NCBI RefSeq assembly: GCF_000196875.2
Contig: NC_014532.2
Span: 2,356,001 to 2,420,000, forward strand
Source of the DNA: Halomonas elongata DSM 2581
GTDB lineage: Bacteria; Pseudomonadota; Gammaproteobacteria; Pseudomonadales; Halomonadaceae
Length of the DNA stretch: 64,000 bases
Direction of reading: 5' to 3'
In this document: in pieces, positions 1-11,581 of the stretch
Position numbering within the stretch: the first letter of the stretch is position 1
Layout of the letters: every line of letters starts with the position of its first letter
Notes under the pieces: model-generated
The model's database searches: none
What the model saw: only the letters and a program-made list of their open reading frames with translations
What the model was told of the DNA's origin: nothing
Translations under genes and position numbers: made by a program

Positions 1-127
1 ACTCACCACGCTCTGTTACCGCCCTTCCCGCGCCGACGAACACGAGACGCCTGACGCCGACCGCGACGAACACCGGGAAGCACATGCCACGATACGTGAG
101 GGAAAGGAGAGGGAGCAGGAAACCTAG
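1..127 (+). CDS. 3' end of an unidentified gene (partial)
   Basis: An open frame entering from the left edge in frame 2 ends with TAG at 125-127. It gives a very hydrophilic 41-residue tail rich in Glu, Arg, Asp and His and ending in EREQET. A strong terminator hairpin follows 26 nt later, which fits the end of a real plus-strand gene. The visible tail has no recognisable domain and I cannot name the protein. It could also be a chance open frame, since only 41 codons are visible. Confidence 0.45.
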   Translation, partial: LTTLCYRPSRADEHETPDADRDEHREAHATIREGKEREQET

Positions 128-152
128 ACAGAAACGAGTGCCCTGAAATACC

Positions 153-183
153 AAACCCTCCGAGGCATGCCTCGGAGGGTTTT
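153..183. terminator. bidirectional Rho-independent terminator
   Basis: A 13-bp perfect stem (153-165 with 171-183, loop around CATG) has three A on the left and TTT on the right, so it works in both directions. It sits between the plus-strand gene tail ending at 127 and the minus-strand ppc ending at 230, and probably ends both transcripts. Confidence 0.85.
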
Positions 184-229
184 CGTACGGTTTGCCGTCA
201 GGGTGCGACGCAGCCCGGCCCTTCGGGCA

Positions 230-2878
230 TCAGCCGGTGTTGCGCAGCCCTGCGGCGATGCCGGCCATGGTCACCATCAAGGCCCGTGACAGGTCGGCGC
301 TGATGGCGCCGTCGGCATCCCGGTTACGCTGCAGCAGCTCGGCCTGCAAACCATGCAGCGGGTCGATATAGGGGTTGCGCACCTCCACGGCCTGACGGAT
401 CAGCGGCGTATTCTCGAGCAGTTCCTGCTGGTCGAGTATCTCCAGCACGACCTGATGCAAGCGGCCGAAGCGTTCGCGCAACCGCTGCCCCAGCGCTTCC
501 AGCGCCGGCTCGTCCACCAGGCGGTGCTCGTAATAGGCGGCAATGCTGACATCGGCCTTGGCGAGCAACATCTCCAGCATTTCCAGATAGGTGCCGAAGA
601 AGGGCCAGCGATCGCGCATGTCGCGAAGCACCTCCAGACCACCCTCGTCTTCCAGACGTTTCGCGAAGGCCTCGCCGCTGCCCAGCCATGCCGGCAGCAT
701 CAGGCGAGTCTGGGTCCAGGCGAAGATCCAGGGAATCGCCCGCAGCGTCTCCACGCCACCATCCTGGCGACGCTTGGCCGGCCGCGAGCCGAGCGGCAAG
801 CGTCCCAGGGCACTCTCGGGCGTCACCGAACGGAAATAGGGCACGAAGTCGGGGTCCTCGCGCACCACGCTCACATAGGTGCCATGCGCCACTTCCGCCA
901 GACGATCCATCTCTTCCCGCCAGGCCGGTTCCGGAGTGGGCGGCGGCAGCAGCGAGGCTTCCAGGACCGCGCAGGCATAGATCTCCATGGAACGCAGGGC
1001 GATCTCGGGCTGACCGAACTTGAAGCGGATCATCTCACCCTGTTCGGTCACCCTCAGGCTGCCGTTCACCGAGCCGGGAGGCTGCGAGAGAATGGCGGCG
1101 TGGGCCGGGCCACCGCCACGCCCCACGGTGCCGCCCCGACCGTGGAACAGCGTCAGGTAGACGCCGTGGTGCCGACATACCTCGACCAGGGCCTCCTGGG
1201 CGCGATACTGGGCCCAGGCAGCCGCCAGTTGGCCGGCGTCCTTGGCCGAGTCCGAGTAGCCGATCATCACTTCCTGGCGGTCGCCCGTCAGTTCGCGGTA
1301 GCCGGGCAGCGCCAGCAGACGGTCGATGACATCCCCCGCCCGATTGAGATCGTCGAGAGTCTCGAACAGCGGCGCGATGGGCAGCCTGGCATCACCGCCG
1401 ACCTCCTTCATCAACAGCGCCACGGCCAGTACGTCCGAGGGCTGCGCGGCCATCGAGATGATGTAAGTGCCGAGCGCCTCGGCATGTTCGCCGGCCGCTA
1501 CCTGGAAGGTATCGAGCACCTCGCGGCTCTCGGCGGAACACTCCCAGCGCCGGGGAATCAGGGGACGGCGCGAGGCCAGTTCGGCAAGCAGGAATTCCTG
1601 GCGCTGTTCTTCATCCCACTCGCGGTAGTGGCCGAGCCCCAGCCCGTCGGTGAGCTCTTCCATGACCTGTTCGTGGCGCCCGGCCTCCTGGCGCAGGTCG
1701 AGCTTGGTCAGTGTCACGCCGAATACCGCCACGCGGCGCAGGGTGTCGAGCAGCACGCCATTGGCGATGGTGTCCAGCCCCACATCGCAGAGCGAGCGAT
1801 AGCAGGTCAACAACGGCGCATAGAGCTGATCCCGGGTCTCGATGATCGGGCCACCATCGTAGCTCTTGCCATCGAGCTGGGCCTTGGCCCAGTCCCGGGT
1901 CGCCTCGACCCGCGCCAGCAGCCGCTTGAGCAGCTCCCGATAGGGCTCGGCGACATCGCCGACCTCGGCCCTGAGCGCGCTGTTGGCCTTCCACATCGAC
2001 AGCTCGGTCTTGAGCTGATCGAGATCGCGCAGATAAAGATCGGCGGCCATCCAGCGCCCCAGTAACAGGACTTCGCGGGTCACCTTGGAGGTGACGTTGG
2101 GATTGCCGTCGCGATCGCCCCCCATCCAGGAGGCGAAGCGGATCGGTGCGGCGTCCAGCGGCAAGCGTTCGCCAGCGGTATCGAGCAGCAGGTTATCCAG
2201 GTCGCGATGAAAATCCGGTACCGCCTGCCACAGGGAGTTCTCGATCACCGCGAAGCCCCACTTGGCCTCGTCGACCGGCGTAGGTCGCTCGTGGCGAATC
2301 TCGTCGGTGTGCCAGGCCTGGCCGATCAGCTCTTCCAGGCGTCCCTTGGCCCGGGCACCACGCTCGGGATAGTCCGCCGAGGACTCGATGGCCGTCAGGC
2401 AATCATCGATGGCGTCGTATTTCTGGATCAGGGTACGCCGGATGACCTCGGTGGGATGCGCGGTGAGCACCAGTTCCACACGCATGTTGGCCAGGCTCTC
2501 CACCAGCTTGCGCGGCGAATGGCCTTCGCCGCGGGCACGTTCGAGCAGTTCGCCCAGTGCCGGCTGGCTGCCCGGCTTGTAGTCCTCGACCCGGCGGAAA
2601 CGCGCGCGATAATGCTGCTCGGCGATGTTGGCCAGGTTGAGGAACTGGTTGAAGGCCCGCGTCACCGGCAGCAGCTCGCTGTCGGGCAGCTGTCGCAGGT
2701 ACTCGATCAGTTCGCGCCGTCCATCGGCTTCCCCCTGGCGTCCCCGCTTGGCGAGCCCGCGAATCGTCTCGATACGGTCGACGAACCCCTGCCCCAGGTC
2801 ATCGGCAATGGTGCGCCCCAAGCTGTCACCCAGGATTCGGACATTGTCGCGCAGTGATTCGTGCAGGTCGTGACTCAT
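230..2878 (-). CDS. ppc: Phosphoenolpyruvate carboxylase
   Basis: Carboxylates phosphoenolpyruvate to oxaloacetate, the main anaplerotic feed of the TCA cycle; cytosolic. The 882 residues match the usual bacterial length of about 880. Visible signatures are VLTAHPTEVIRRT with the catalytic His near residue 140, FASWMGGDRDGNP, the mobile-loop motif HGRGGTVGRGGGP, and the conserved C-terminal end RNTG. It is the last gene of a minus-strand operon; its ATG overlaps the mazG stop in an ATGA junction, so the two are probably translationally coupled. The terminator at 153-183 lies just downstream. The start is fixed by that overlap and by the normal N-terminus. Confidence 0.97.
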   Translation of the reverse strand: MSHDLHESLRDNVRILGDSLGRTIADDLGQGFVDRIETIRGLAKRGRQGEADGRRELIEYLRQLPDSELLPVTRAFNQFLNLANIAEQHYRARFRRVEDYKPGSQPALGELLERARGEGHSPRKLVESLANMRVELVLTAHPTEVIRRTLIQKYDAIDDCLTAIESSADYPERGARAKGRLEELIGQAWHTDEIRHERPTPVDEAKWGFAVIENSLWQAVPDFHRDLDNLLLDTAGERLPLDAAPIRFASWMGGDRDGNPNVTSKVTREVLLLGRWMAADLYLRDLDQLKTELSMWKANSALRAEVGDVAEPYRELLKRLLARVEATRDWAKAQLDGKSYDGGPIIETRDQLYAPLLTCYRSLCDVGLDTIANGVLLDTLRRVAVFGVTLTKLDLRQEAGRHEQVMEELTDGLGLGHYREWDEEQRQEFLLAELASRRPLIPRRWECSAESREVLDTFQVAAGEHAEALGTYIISMAAQPSDVLAVALLMKEVGGDARLPIAPLFETLDDLNRAGDVIDRLLALPGYRELTGDRQEVMIGYSDSAKDAGQLAAAWAQYRAQEALVEVCRHHGVYLTLFHGRGGTVGRGGGPAHAAILSQPPGSVNGSLRVTEQGEMIRFKFGQPEIALRSMEIYACAVLEASLLPPPTPEPAWREEMDRLAEVAHGTYVSVVREDPDFVPYFRSVTPESALGRLPLGSRPAKRRQDGGVETLRAIPWIFAWTQTRLMLPAWLGSGEAFAKRLEDEGGLEVLRDMRDRWPFFGTYLEMLEMLLAKADVSIAAYYEHRLVDEPALEALGQRLRERFGRLHQVVLEILDQQELLENTPLIRQAVEVRNPYIDPLHGLQAELLQRNRDADGAISADLSRALMVTMAGIAAGLRNTG

Positions 2879-3765
2879 GATCGAGACTCTCCTTCTGACG
2901 ATGACGTTGGCGTGGTTTCTTGTTGACAGACGTCTTGTTGATCGACTTCTCGTTGCTTGGCGACTTGCCAGTGTCGTTCCATCCGCGGCAGCCCGGCCTC
3001 GGCGAGCGGCACGCCCTCCTCGGCCAGCGCGGACTCCACATGGCGAAAACGCCGCTCGAACTTGGCGTTGGTGGCACGCAGACAGCGTTCCGGGTCGGCA
3101 TCCAGGGTACGCGCCAGGTTGACGGTGGCGAACAGCAGATCGCCGATCTCCTCCCTGACATGCTCGTGATCCCCCGCATCCAGCGCTTCGGCGACCTCGT
3201 CGAGTTCCTCGCGCAGCTTGTCGATCACCCCGCGGGTATCGGGCCAGTCGAAACCGACCCGGGCGGCACGCTTGGAAAGCTTGGCGGCCCGGGACAGCGC
3301 CGGCAGGTTCAGCGGCACGTCGGCGAGTACCGAGCGAGCCTCGCGGGCATCGCGCTCCTCGGCCTTCAACGCTTCCCAGCGGGAATGCACCTGATGCGTC
3401 TGCACCTCGGCGGCACTGAGGTTCTCGCGACGCGATGCCAGAGTGCCGTCAGGGAAGACGTGCGGATGGCGCTTGAGCATCTTGGCGGTGAGCACATCGA
3501 CCACGTCGTGGAAGTCGAACCGCCCCTGCTCGGCGCCGAACTGACTATAGTAGATCACCTGGAACAGCAGGTCGCCGAGTTCACCGGGCAACTCGTCGAA
3601 GGCACGACGCTCGATGGCATCGGCCACCTCATACGCCTCCTCCAGCGTATGCGGCACGATGCTGTCCCAGTCCTGCTTGACGTCCCAGGGGCAGCCCTGC
3701 TCGGGATCACGCAGCACCGCCATCAGGGTCAGCAGGTCGTCGAGTTCGTAGCGCTGCCGGCTCAT
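2875..3765 (-). CDS. mazG: Nucleoside triphosphate pyrophosphohydrolase MazG
   Basis: Hydrolyses (d)NTPs to monophosphates and PPi, and is linked in E. coli to housecleaning of nucleotides and lowering of ppGpp levels. Two MazG repeats are visible: the N-terminal one with GCPWDVKQDW, LEEAYEVADAIE and ELGDLLFQVIYYSQ, and the C-terminal one with KLREELDEVAEAL and EEIGDLLFATVNLAR. At 296 residues it is longer than the E. coli protein (263) because of a polar C-terminal tail rich in Gln, Ser and Glu. It lies directly behind relA with an ATGA overlap, the same order as in E. coli, and overlaps ppc in the same way. Confidence 0.95.
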   Translation of the reverse strand: MSRQRYELDDLLTLMAVLRDPEQGCPWDVKQDWDSIVPHTLEEAYEVADAIERRAFDELPGELGDLLFQVIYYSQFGAEQGRFDFHDVVDVLTAKMLKRHPHVFPDGTLASRRENLSAAEVQTHQVHSRWEALKAEERDAREARSVLADVPLNLPALSRAAKLSKRAARVGFDWPDTRGVIDKLREELDEVAEALDAGDHEHVREEIGDLLFATVNLARTLDADPERCLRATNAKFERRFRHVESALAEEGVPLAEAGLPRMERHWQVAKQREVDQQDVCQQETTPTSSSEGESRS

Positions 3766-6047
3766 GAACGCTTGCCTCCGCGTTTGCCGCCACCCTTGAT
3801 CGAGTCCTTGCCCCCAGAGCGCAGGCGACGCACCTCGATGACATTGGGCAACTGCTGAATGCGCGAGAACAGCCGACCCAGGGTCTCCAGGCCATCGACC
3901 TCCACGGTGATGGCCATGCGCGCGATGCCATCGTCGGTATCGGTCAGGGTATTGACCGACAGCACGTTGACCCGATCATGGCTGAGCACTGCGGTCACGT
4001 CACGCAACAGCCCCGCGCGATCCCAGGCCTGAACCTCCATGTCCACCGGATATTGGGTGCGCGCCCGTTCGCCCCATTCCACCTCGATCACCCGCTGGGG
4101 CTCATCGAGTTGCAACTGCAGGATGTTCGGGCAGTCCTGGCGATGCACGGTCACCCCGCGTCCCTGGGTGATAAAGCCGACGATGGCCTCGCCGGGCACC
4201 GGATGGCAGCAGTTGGCCATGCTGGTCTTGAGATTGCCGACGCCCAGCACGGTGATATCGCTGTCGCCCTTGTCCGCCGAGCGACGGGGCTTGGCCAGCA
4301 GCTTGTCGAGCTGCTCCTGGCCGTCGCTTTCGCCGAACAGTTGCTGGGCCTGGTGCAGGACCTGACCGATGCGCAGATCGCCGGCACCCAGGGCGGCGTA
4401 CATGTCATCGGGGCCGTTGTAATTGACCTTGTTGGCCAGCCGGGTGAGATCCATGTCTTCCACATCGAGACGCTTCATCTCGCGCTCGAAGAGTGCCCGG
4501 CCCTCCTCGAGGTTGCGGTCCCGCGCCTGATGCTTGAACCAGGACTGGATCTTGGCCCGGGCGCGCGACGTGCAGACATAGCCGAGGCTGGGGTTGAGCC
4601 AGTCGCGGCTGGGCCCGCCCTTGCTGGCGGTGAGGATCTCGACCTGCTGGCCGGTATGCAGCTGGTAGGTCAAGGGCACGATGCGTCCATTGACCTTGGC
4701 ACCGCGGCAGCGATGCCCCACCTCGGTATGCACCCGATAGGCGAAGTCGATGGGCGTCGCCACGCGCGGCAGGTCGATGACGTGGCCATCCGGCGTGAAG
4801 ACGTAGATGCGGTCCGGCGCCACATCGCTGGAGAGCCCCTCGCGCAGGTCGCCGAAATCGCCGACCTCCTCCTGCCATTCCAGCACCTGGCGCAACCAGG
4901 CGATCTTTTCCTCGTAACTGGCGCTGCGCGCACTGGTATCGTGCCCCTTGTAGCGCCAGTGGGCGCACACCCCGAGCTCGGCCTCCTCATGCATGGCGAA
5001 GGTGCGGATCTGGATCTCCAGCACCTTGCCTTCCGGGCCGAAGACCGCGGTGTGCAGTGACTGATAGCCATTCTTCTTGGGATTGGCGATATAGTCGTCG
5101 AATTCGTTGGGCACGTGATGCCAGCGCGAATGCACGATGCCGAGCACCGCATAGCAGTCGCTGACATCGGGCACCAGGATGCGCACCGCGCGGATATCGT
5201 GGACCTGGGAGAAGTCGATCCGCTTGCGTTTCATCTTCCGCCAGATCGAGTAGATGTGCTTGGCACGACCATCGACCTGATGCTGGATGCCCTGGGCATC
5301 CATCAACGACTTCAACGTCTCGACCACATCATGAATGTAGCGGTCGCGATCCAGGCGCTTCTCGGCCAGTTGGCGGGCAATGGCCTTGTAGTCGTCCTCG
5401 TGCAGGTAGCGGAACGACAGATCCTCGAGTTCCCACTTGAGATGGCCGATACCCAGCCGGTGCGCCAGCGGCGCATAGATATCGAAGACCTCGCGGGCCA
5501 CCTGCAGGCGTTTCTCCCGCGGTGCATCGCGCACCTGGCGCAGCGCACAGGTACGCTCGGCGATCTTGATCAGCGCCACCCGCACGTCATCGATCATGTT
5601 GACCAGCATCTTGCGCAGGTTGTCCTGCTGGTCATGCTGGCTCAGCCCCTGGGTCGGCATCTGGGTCGTACTGATGGCCGCCATCTGCAGCACGCCCGAT
5701 ATCAGCCCGGCGACCTCTGCGCCGAAGCGCTTTTCGACCTCATCCAGCCCGAGCAGCCGCTCACGCACGGCGCGGTACAGCACCGCGGCCTCCAGCGCCG
5801 GCTGGTCGAGACGCAGCTCGCCCAGGATGTCGGCCATCTCGAGCCCCATGCGAAAGCTCGAGCCGTCCTTGAGCCAGGCCTTGTGAGGGCGTTCGGATTC
5901 CAGCTCCAGGCGCTGGGCGATATCGCAGGCCGCACGCATCTCGTCGGGCGCGCGCAGCTTGACGTCTTCCTCGAGGCGTTCGACCCAACGGCCGACATCG
6001 ACCCGTCCATCGGGATCCAGCGGCTGGTCTTCCCGCACTTTAACCAT
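3762..6047 (-). CDS. relA: GTP pyrophosphokinase RelA
   Basis: Ribosome-associated ppGpp synthetase of the stringent response. From the ATG at 6047 the protein has 761 residues (E. coli 744). In order it shows a degenerate HD region without the His-Asp pair, as expected for monofunctional RelA; the synthetase domain with KNGYQSLHT and EIQIRT; a TGS domain (YVFTPDGHVIDLPR); a zinc-finger-like region with the Cys-Cys of NCCHPVPGE; and a C-terminal ACT domain. The reading frame stays open upstream, but that part only shadows rlmD. The ATG at 6047 has an AAGGAG ribosome site 9 nt away and overlaps the end of rlmD by 8 nt. Confidence 0.96.
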   Translation of the reverse strand: MVKVREDQPLDPDGRVDVGRWVERLEEDVKLRAPDEMRAACDIAQRLELESERPHKAWLKDGSSFRMGLEMADILGELRLDQPALEAAVLYRAVRERLLGLDEVEKRFGAEVAGLISGVLQMAAISTTQMPTQGLSQHDQQDNLRKMLVNMIDDVRVALIKIAERTCALRQVRDAPREKRLQVAREVFDIYAPLAHRLGIGHLKWELEDLSFRYLHEDDYKAIARQLAEKRLDRDRYIHDVVETLKSLMDAQGIQHQVDGRAKHIYSIWRKMKRKRIDFSQVHDIRAVRILVPDVSDCYAVLGIVHSRWHHVPNEFDDYIANPKKNGYQSLHTAVFGPEGKVLEIQIRTFAMHEEAELGVCAHWRYKGHDTSARSASYEEKIAWLRQVLEWQEEVGDFGDLREGLSSDVAPDRIYVFTPDGHVIDLPRVATPIDFAYRVHTEVGHRCRGAKVNGRIVPLTYQLHTGQQVEILTASKGGPSRDWLNPSLGYVCTSRARAKIQSWFKHQARDRNLEEGRALFEREMKRLDVEDMDLTRLANKVNYNGPDDMYAALGAGDLRIGQVLHQAQQLFGESDGQEQLDKLLAKPRRSADKGDSDITVLGVGNLKTSMANCCHPVPGEAIVGFITQGRGVTVHRQDCPNILQLQLDEPQRVIEVEWGERARTQYPVDMEVQAWDRAGLLRDVTAVLSHDRVNVLSVNTLTDTDDGIARMAITVEVDGLETLGRLFSRIQQLPNVIEVRRLRSGGKDSIKGGGKRGGKRS

Positions 6048-7491
6048 CGGTTGACGCTCCTTGCTGCCGCCGCGCCGAGTCCGGATGCTCGAGCAGCAGC
6101 ATGGATTCGAGATGTGAGGTATGGGCGAACATGTCGGCCACCGCACTGCGCCGGACGACGTAACCGGCGGACACGAGCCAGGCCGCGTCCCGGGCCAGGG
6201 TCGCCGGATCGCAGGAGATGTAGAGCACCCAAGGCACGGGATGTTCCACCAGTTGGCGGCACAGTGCCTCGGCCCCGCTGCGAGGCGGGTCCAGAACCAG
6301 CACCTCGGGTGCCGTGGTCGCCAGCAGTCGCCGGCAGGCCTCGGCATCGTTGAGATCGGCCTGGCGCGCCGTCACCGCCACTTGGTTGCGAGCCGCATTG
6401 CCTGCCAGGCGCTCGACCATCGCCGTACTGCCCTCCACCGCCGAGACCTCGGCTCCCTGAGTCGCCAGCGGCAGACTGAAGTTACCAATACCGGCGAATA
6501 GATCAAGCACCCGCGTTCCCGGTGCCACCGGCGACAACGCTGGCGCCAGCCAGCTCAGCGCGGTATCGACCATGCGCTGGTTGACGGCCTCGTTGGCCTG
6601 CAGGAAATCGCTCGGTTCGAGTCCCAGGACGAGCGTACGTCGCCCCGCCGTCAGCCGACAATGCAGCGCGGGGGGAGGTGTCAACCATTCGAAACGAGGC
6701 GACTCGCGACCCAGCCAGGCCCCCAGATGCAACCCCTGGGCCTCGGCGAAGGCCCGCCAGCGGCGTTGATCGGCGACATGCTCGCGCAACTGGCGCACGA
6801 CCAGGGTCACGGCGCCGTCGCTGGCCAGCAGCTCCAGATGACCGACATGGCGCGGCGCCTCGAGGCTTTCGACCTGCTCGCGCAGAGGACGCAGCAGCGA
6901 CGACAGCGCCGGCAGCAGCACCGGGCAGTCGTCCAGGTCCACCAGCCGGTGGCTGTGCCGGGCCCGAAACCCCAGGCGCACCTGCCCGTTGCTGTCGACA
7001 CGCACCCCGATCCGGGCGCGTCGACGATATCCCTCGCCGGCATCGGCCAGCAGGGAGCTCGCTCCGGGCAGCTCGATGCCCTGTCGCGCCAGCAGCTCGC
7101 GCAGCACCTCGCGCTTGTGATCGCGCTGCGCCTCGAGCGACAGATGCTGCAGGTCGCATCCGCCGCAACTTCCGTAGTGCCGACAGGGCGGCGCGACACG
7201 CGATGCCGAGGCCGCGATGACCTCGCTCACATGGGCTTCATCGAAGCGCTTGCGGCGGCGATGCACGCTGGCCTGGACACGTTCGCCGGGCAACGCGCCC
7301 TCGACGAAGACGGTCTTGCCGTCGACGTCCCGCGCCACGCCACGGCCATCGTGGGCCAGCCCCTGAATCACCAGCTCCCGGCGGCCCTCCGAACCGGCGG
7401 AACGCTCGACGCTCGCTGGCTGTCGACGTTCCCGCAGACCGGAGACACCGGAGCGTGACCGTGCGGGCCGACGCTTGCCGAGTCCCGTCAC
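6040..7491 (-). CDS. rlmD: 23S rRNA (uracil-1939-C5)-methyltransferase RlmD
   Basis: SAM-dependent methylation of U1939 in 23S rRNA. It has an N-terminal TRAM domain (about residues 38-92), an iron-sulfur cluster motif with Cys103, Cys109 and Cys112 (CRHYGSCGGC), the SAM motif LDLFAGIGNF, and the catalytic Cys in YISCDPATL. I chose the GTG at 7491. It is 1 nt after the cysM stop (TGAGGTG) and has GGAG 7 nt upstream, giving 483 residues; an earlier start would intrude into cysM. A basic Arg-rich extension of about 35 residues precedes TRAM. The relA start lies inside its last codons. Confidence 0.93.
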   Translation of the reverse strand: MTGLGKRRPARSRSGVSGLRERRQPASVERSAGSEGRRELVIQGLAHDGRGVARDVDGKTVFVEGALPGERVQASVHRRRKRFDEAHVSEVIAASASRVAPPCRHYGSCGGCDLQHLSLEAQRDHKREVLRELLARQGIELPGASSLLADAGEGYRRRARIGVRVDSNGQVRLGFRARHSHRLVDLDDCPVLLPALSSLLRPLREQVESLEAPRHVGHLELLASDGAVTLVVRQLREHVADQRRWRAFAEAQGLHLGAWLGRESPRFEWLTPPPALHCRLTAGRRTLVLGLEPSDFLQANEAVNQRMVDTALSWLAPALSPVAPGTRVLDLFAGIGNFSLPLATQGAEVSAVEGSTAMVERLAGNAARNQVAVTARQADLNDAEACRRLLATTAPEVLVLDPPRSGAEALCRQLVEHPVPWVLYISCDPATLARDAAWLVSAGYVVRRSAVADMFAHTSHLESMLLLEHPDSARRQQGASTDG

Positions 7492-7492
7492 C

Positions 7493-8389
7493 TCAGATCT
7501 CCGGAGCGAACAGACCGGTGGACAGATAGCGATCCCCACGGTCGCAGACGATGAAGACGATCACGGCATTCTCGACCGTTTCGGCAACGCGCAGCGCGCC
7601 GGCCAGGGCGCCTCCAGAGGAGACGCCGGCGAAGATGCCTTCCTCCCTGGCCAGGCGACGCATGTGCTCCTCGGCCTCGTACTGGCCGATGTCCAGCACC
7701 TTGTCGACCCGCGAGGCGTCGAAGATACGCGGCAGGTACGCCTCCGGCCAACGACGGATACCGGCGATGCTCGCCCCATCCTCGGGCTGCAGGCCGACGA
7801 TCTCCACCTCGGGATTGTATTCCTTGAGACGCTGCGACACGCCCATGATGGTGCCGGTGGTGCCCATCGAACTGACGAAGTGGGTGATGGTGCCGCCGGT
7901 CTGCTCCCAGAGCTCCGGCGCGGTCGTCTGGTAATGCGCCAGCGGATTGTCGGGGTTGGCGAACTGGTCGAGCGGCTTGCCTTCGCCCCGGGCGATCATC
8001 GTCTCGGCCAGGTCGCGGGCCTCTTCCATGCCGCCTTCCTTGCTGACCTCGATGAGCTTGGCGCCATAGGCGGCCATGGCTTGCTTGCGCTCGTTCGAGG
8101 CGCTTTCCGGCATGATCAGCACCATCCGATAGCCCTTGATGGCGGCGGCCATCGCCAGCGCGATGCCGGTATTGCCGGACGTGGCCTCGACGAGGGTGTC
8201 CCCGGGGGCGATGGTGCCACGCTTCTCGGCCTGATCGAGCATCGACAGCGCCGGACGATCCTTCACCGAGCCGGCGGGATTGTTACCCTCGAGCTTCGCC
8301 AGCAGCGTGTTGTTGTGCCCGGCGGTGATACGCTTGAGGCGAACCAGCGGCGTATGGCCGATGGTGTCCTCCAGGGTGGGGAATTGCAT
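7493..8389 (-). CDS. cysM: Cysteine synthase B
   Basis: PLP-dependent O-acetylserine sulfhydrylase B, which makes cysteine from O-acetylserine and sulfide or thiosulfate. The PLP lysine is Lys43 in NPAGSVKDRPA, followed by the phosphate-binding loop EATSGNTGIALA. The shorter CysM-type C-terminus ends at YLSTGLFAPEI. From the ATG at 8389 it has 298 residues, with an AAGGAAG ribosome site. Upstream in-frame residues read through the promoter and are not coding. It is first in the operon cysM-rlmD-relA-mazG-ppc; cysM next to rlmD-relA and opposite barA/gacS is a conserved Pseudomonas-type arrangement. Confidence 0.95.
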   Translation of the reverse strand: MQFPTLEDTIGHTPLVRLKRITAGHNNTLLAKLEGNNPAGSVKDRPALSMLDQAEKRGTIAPGDTLVEATSGNTGIALAMAAAIKGYRMVLIMPESASNERKQAMAAYGAKLIEVSKEGGMEEARDLAETMIARGEGKPLDQFANPDNPLAHYQTTAPELWEQTGGTITHFVSSMGTTGTIMGVSQRLKEYNPEVEIVGLQPEDGASIAGIRRWPEAYLPRIFDASRVDKVLDIGQYEAEEHMRRLAREEGIFAGVSSGGALAGALRVAETVENAVIVFIVCDRGDRYLSTGLFAPEI

Positions 8390-8420
8390 GCAGCCTTCCT
8401 TATGGAAAAGTCTGTGGCCC

Positions 8421-8449
8421 ATTATATCCTTGGCCGCCCGGACTGGACA
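8421..8449 (-). promoter_or_regulatory. candidate sigma-70 promoter of the cysM operon
   Basis: On the minus strand a perfect -10 TATAAT (8426-8421) lies 17 nt behind a weak -35 TGTCCA (8449-8444), about 30 nt upstream of the cysM ATG. It is the only good -10 in the cysM-barA divergent gap. Confidence 0.6.
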
Positions 8450-8532
8450 GGCGTCCGCCCCGGCTATGGCATACTGAGCCACGACACACGCTTCGACTCT
8501 AGGTTTCAACACACTCTTCACGAGACGCGCCG

Positions 8533-11268
<2,736 letters not shown>

Positions 11269-11581
11269 AGCCCCCGCACCCCCGAGGCCGTGGCCAGTTC
11301 CTCGGCCCGGCCCGACAGCTTCAGGACGGGACGCCCCGATGCATCATTGATCACCTGGATTTCGGTCCAGCGCATGCCGTGGCGCAGGCCGGTGCCCAAT
11401 GCCTTGACGAAGGCTTCCTTGGCGGCGAAGCGTTTGGCCACATAGTCCGCCGACAGCCCACGGTCGCGAAATACCGCACGCTCGTCCTCGCCCAGCAGCC
11501 GTGTGACGAAACGTTCGCCATGACGCTCGATGGCGCGCTCGAAGCGCGCCACCCTGGCAATATCGGTCCCGATTCCGATGA

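Noticed and set aside
353..2065. 570-codon plus-strand frame opposite ppc
   Set aside because: Antisense shadow of ppc; His/Gln/Arg-rich composition typical of a complementary frame, no recognisable domain.
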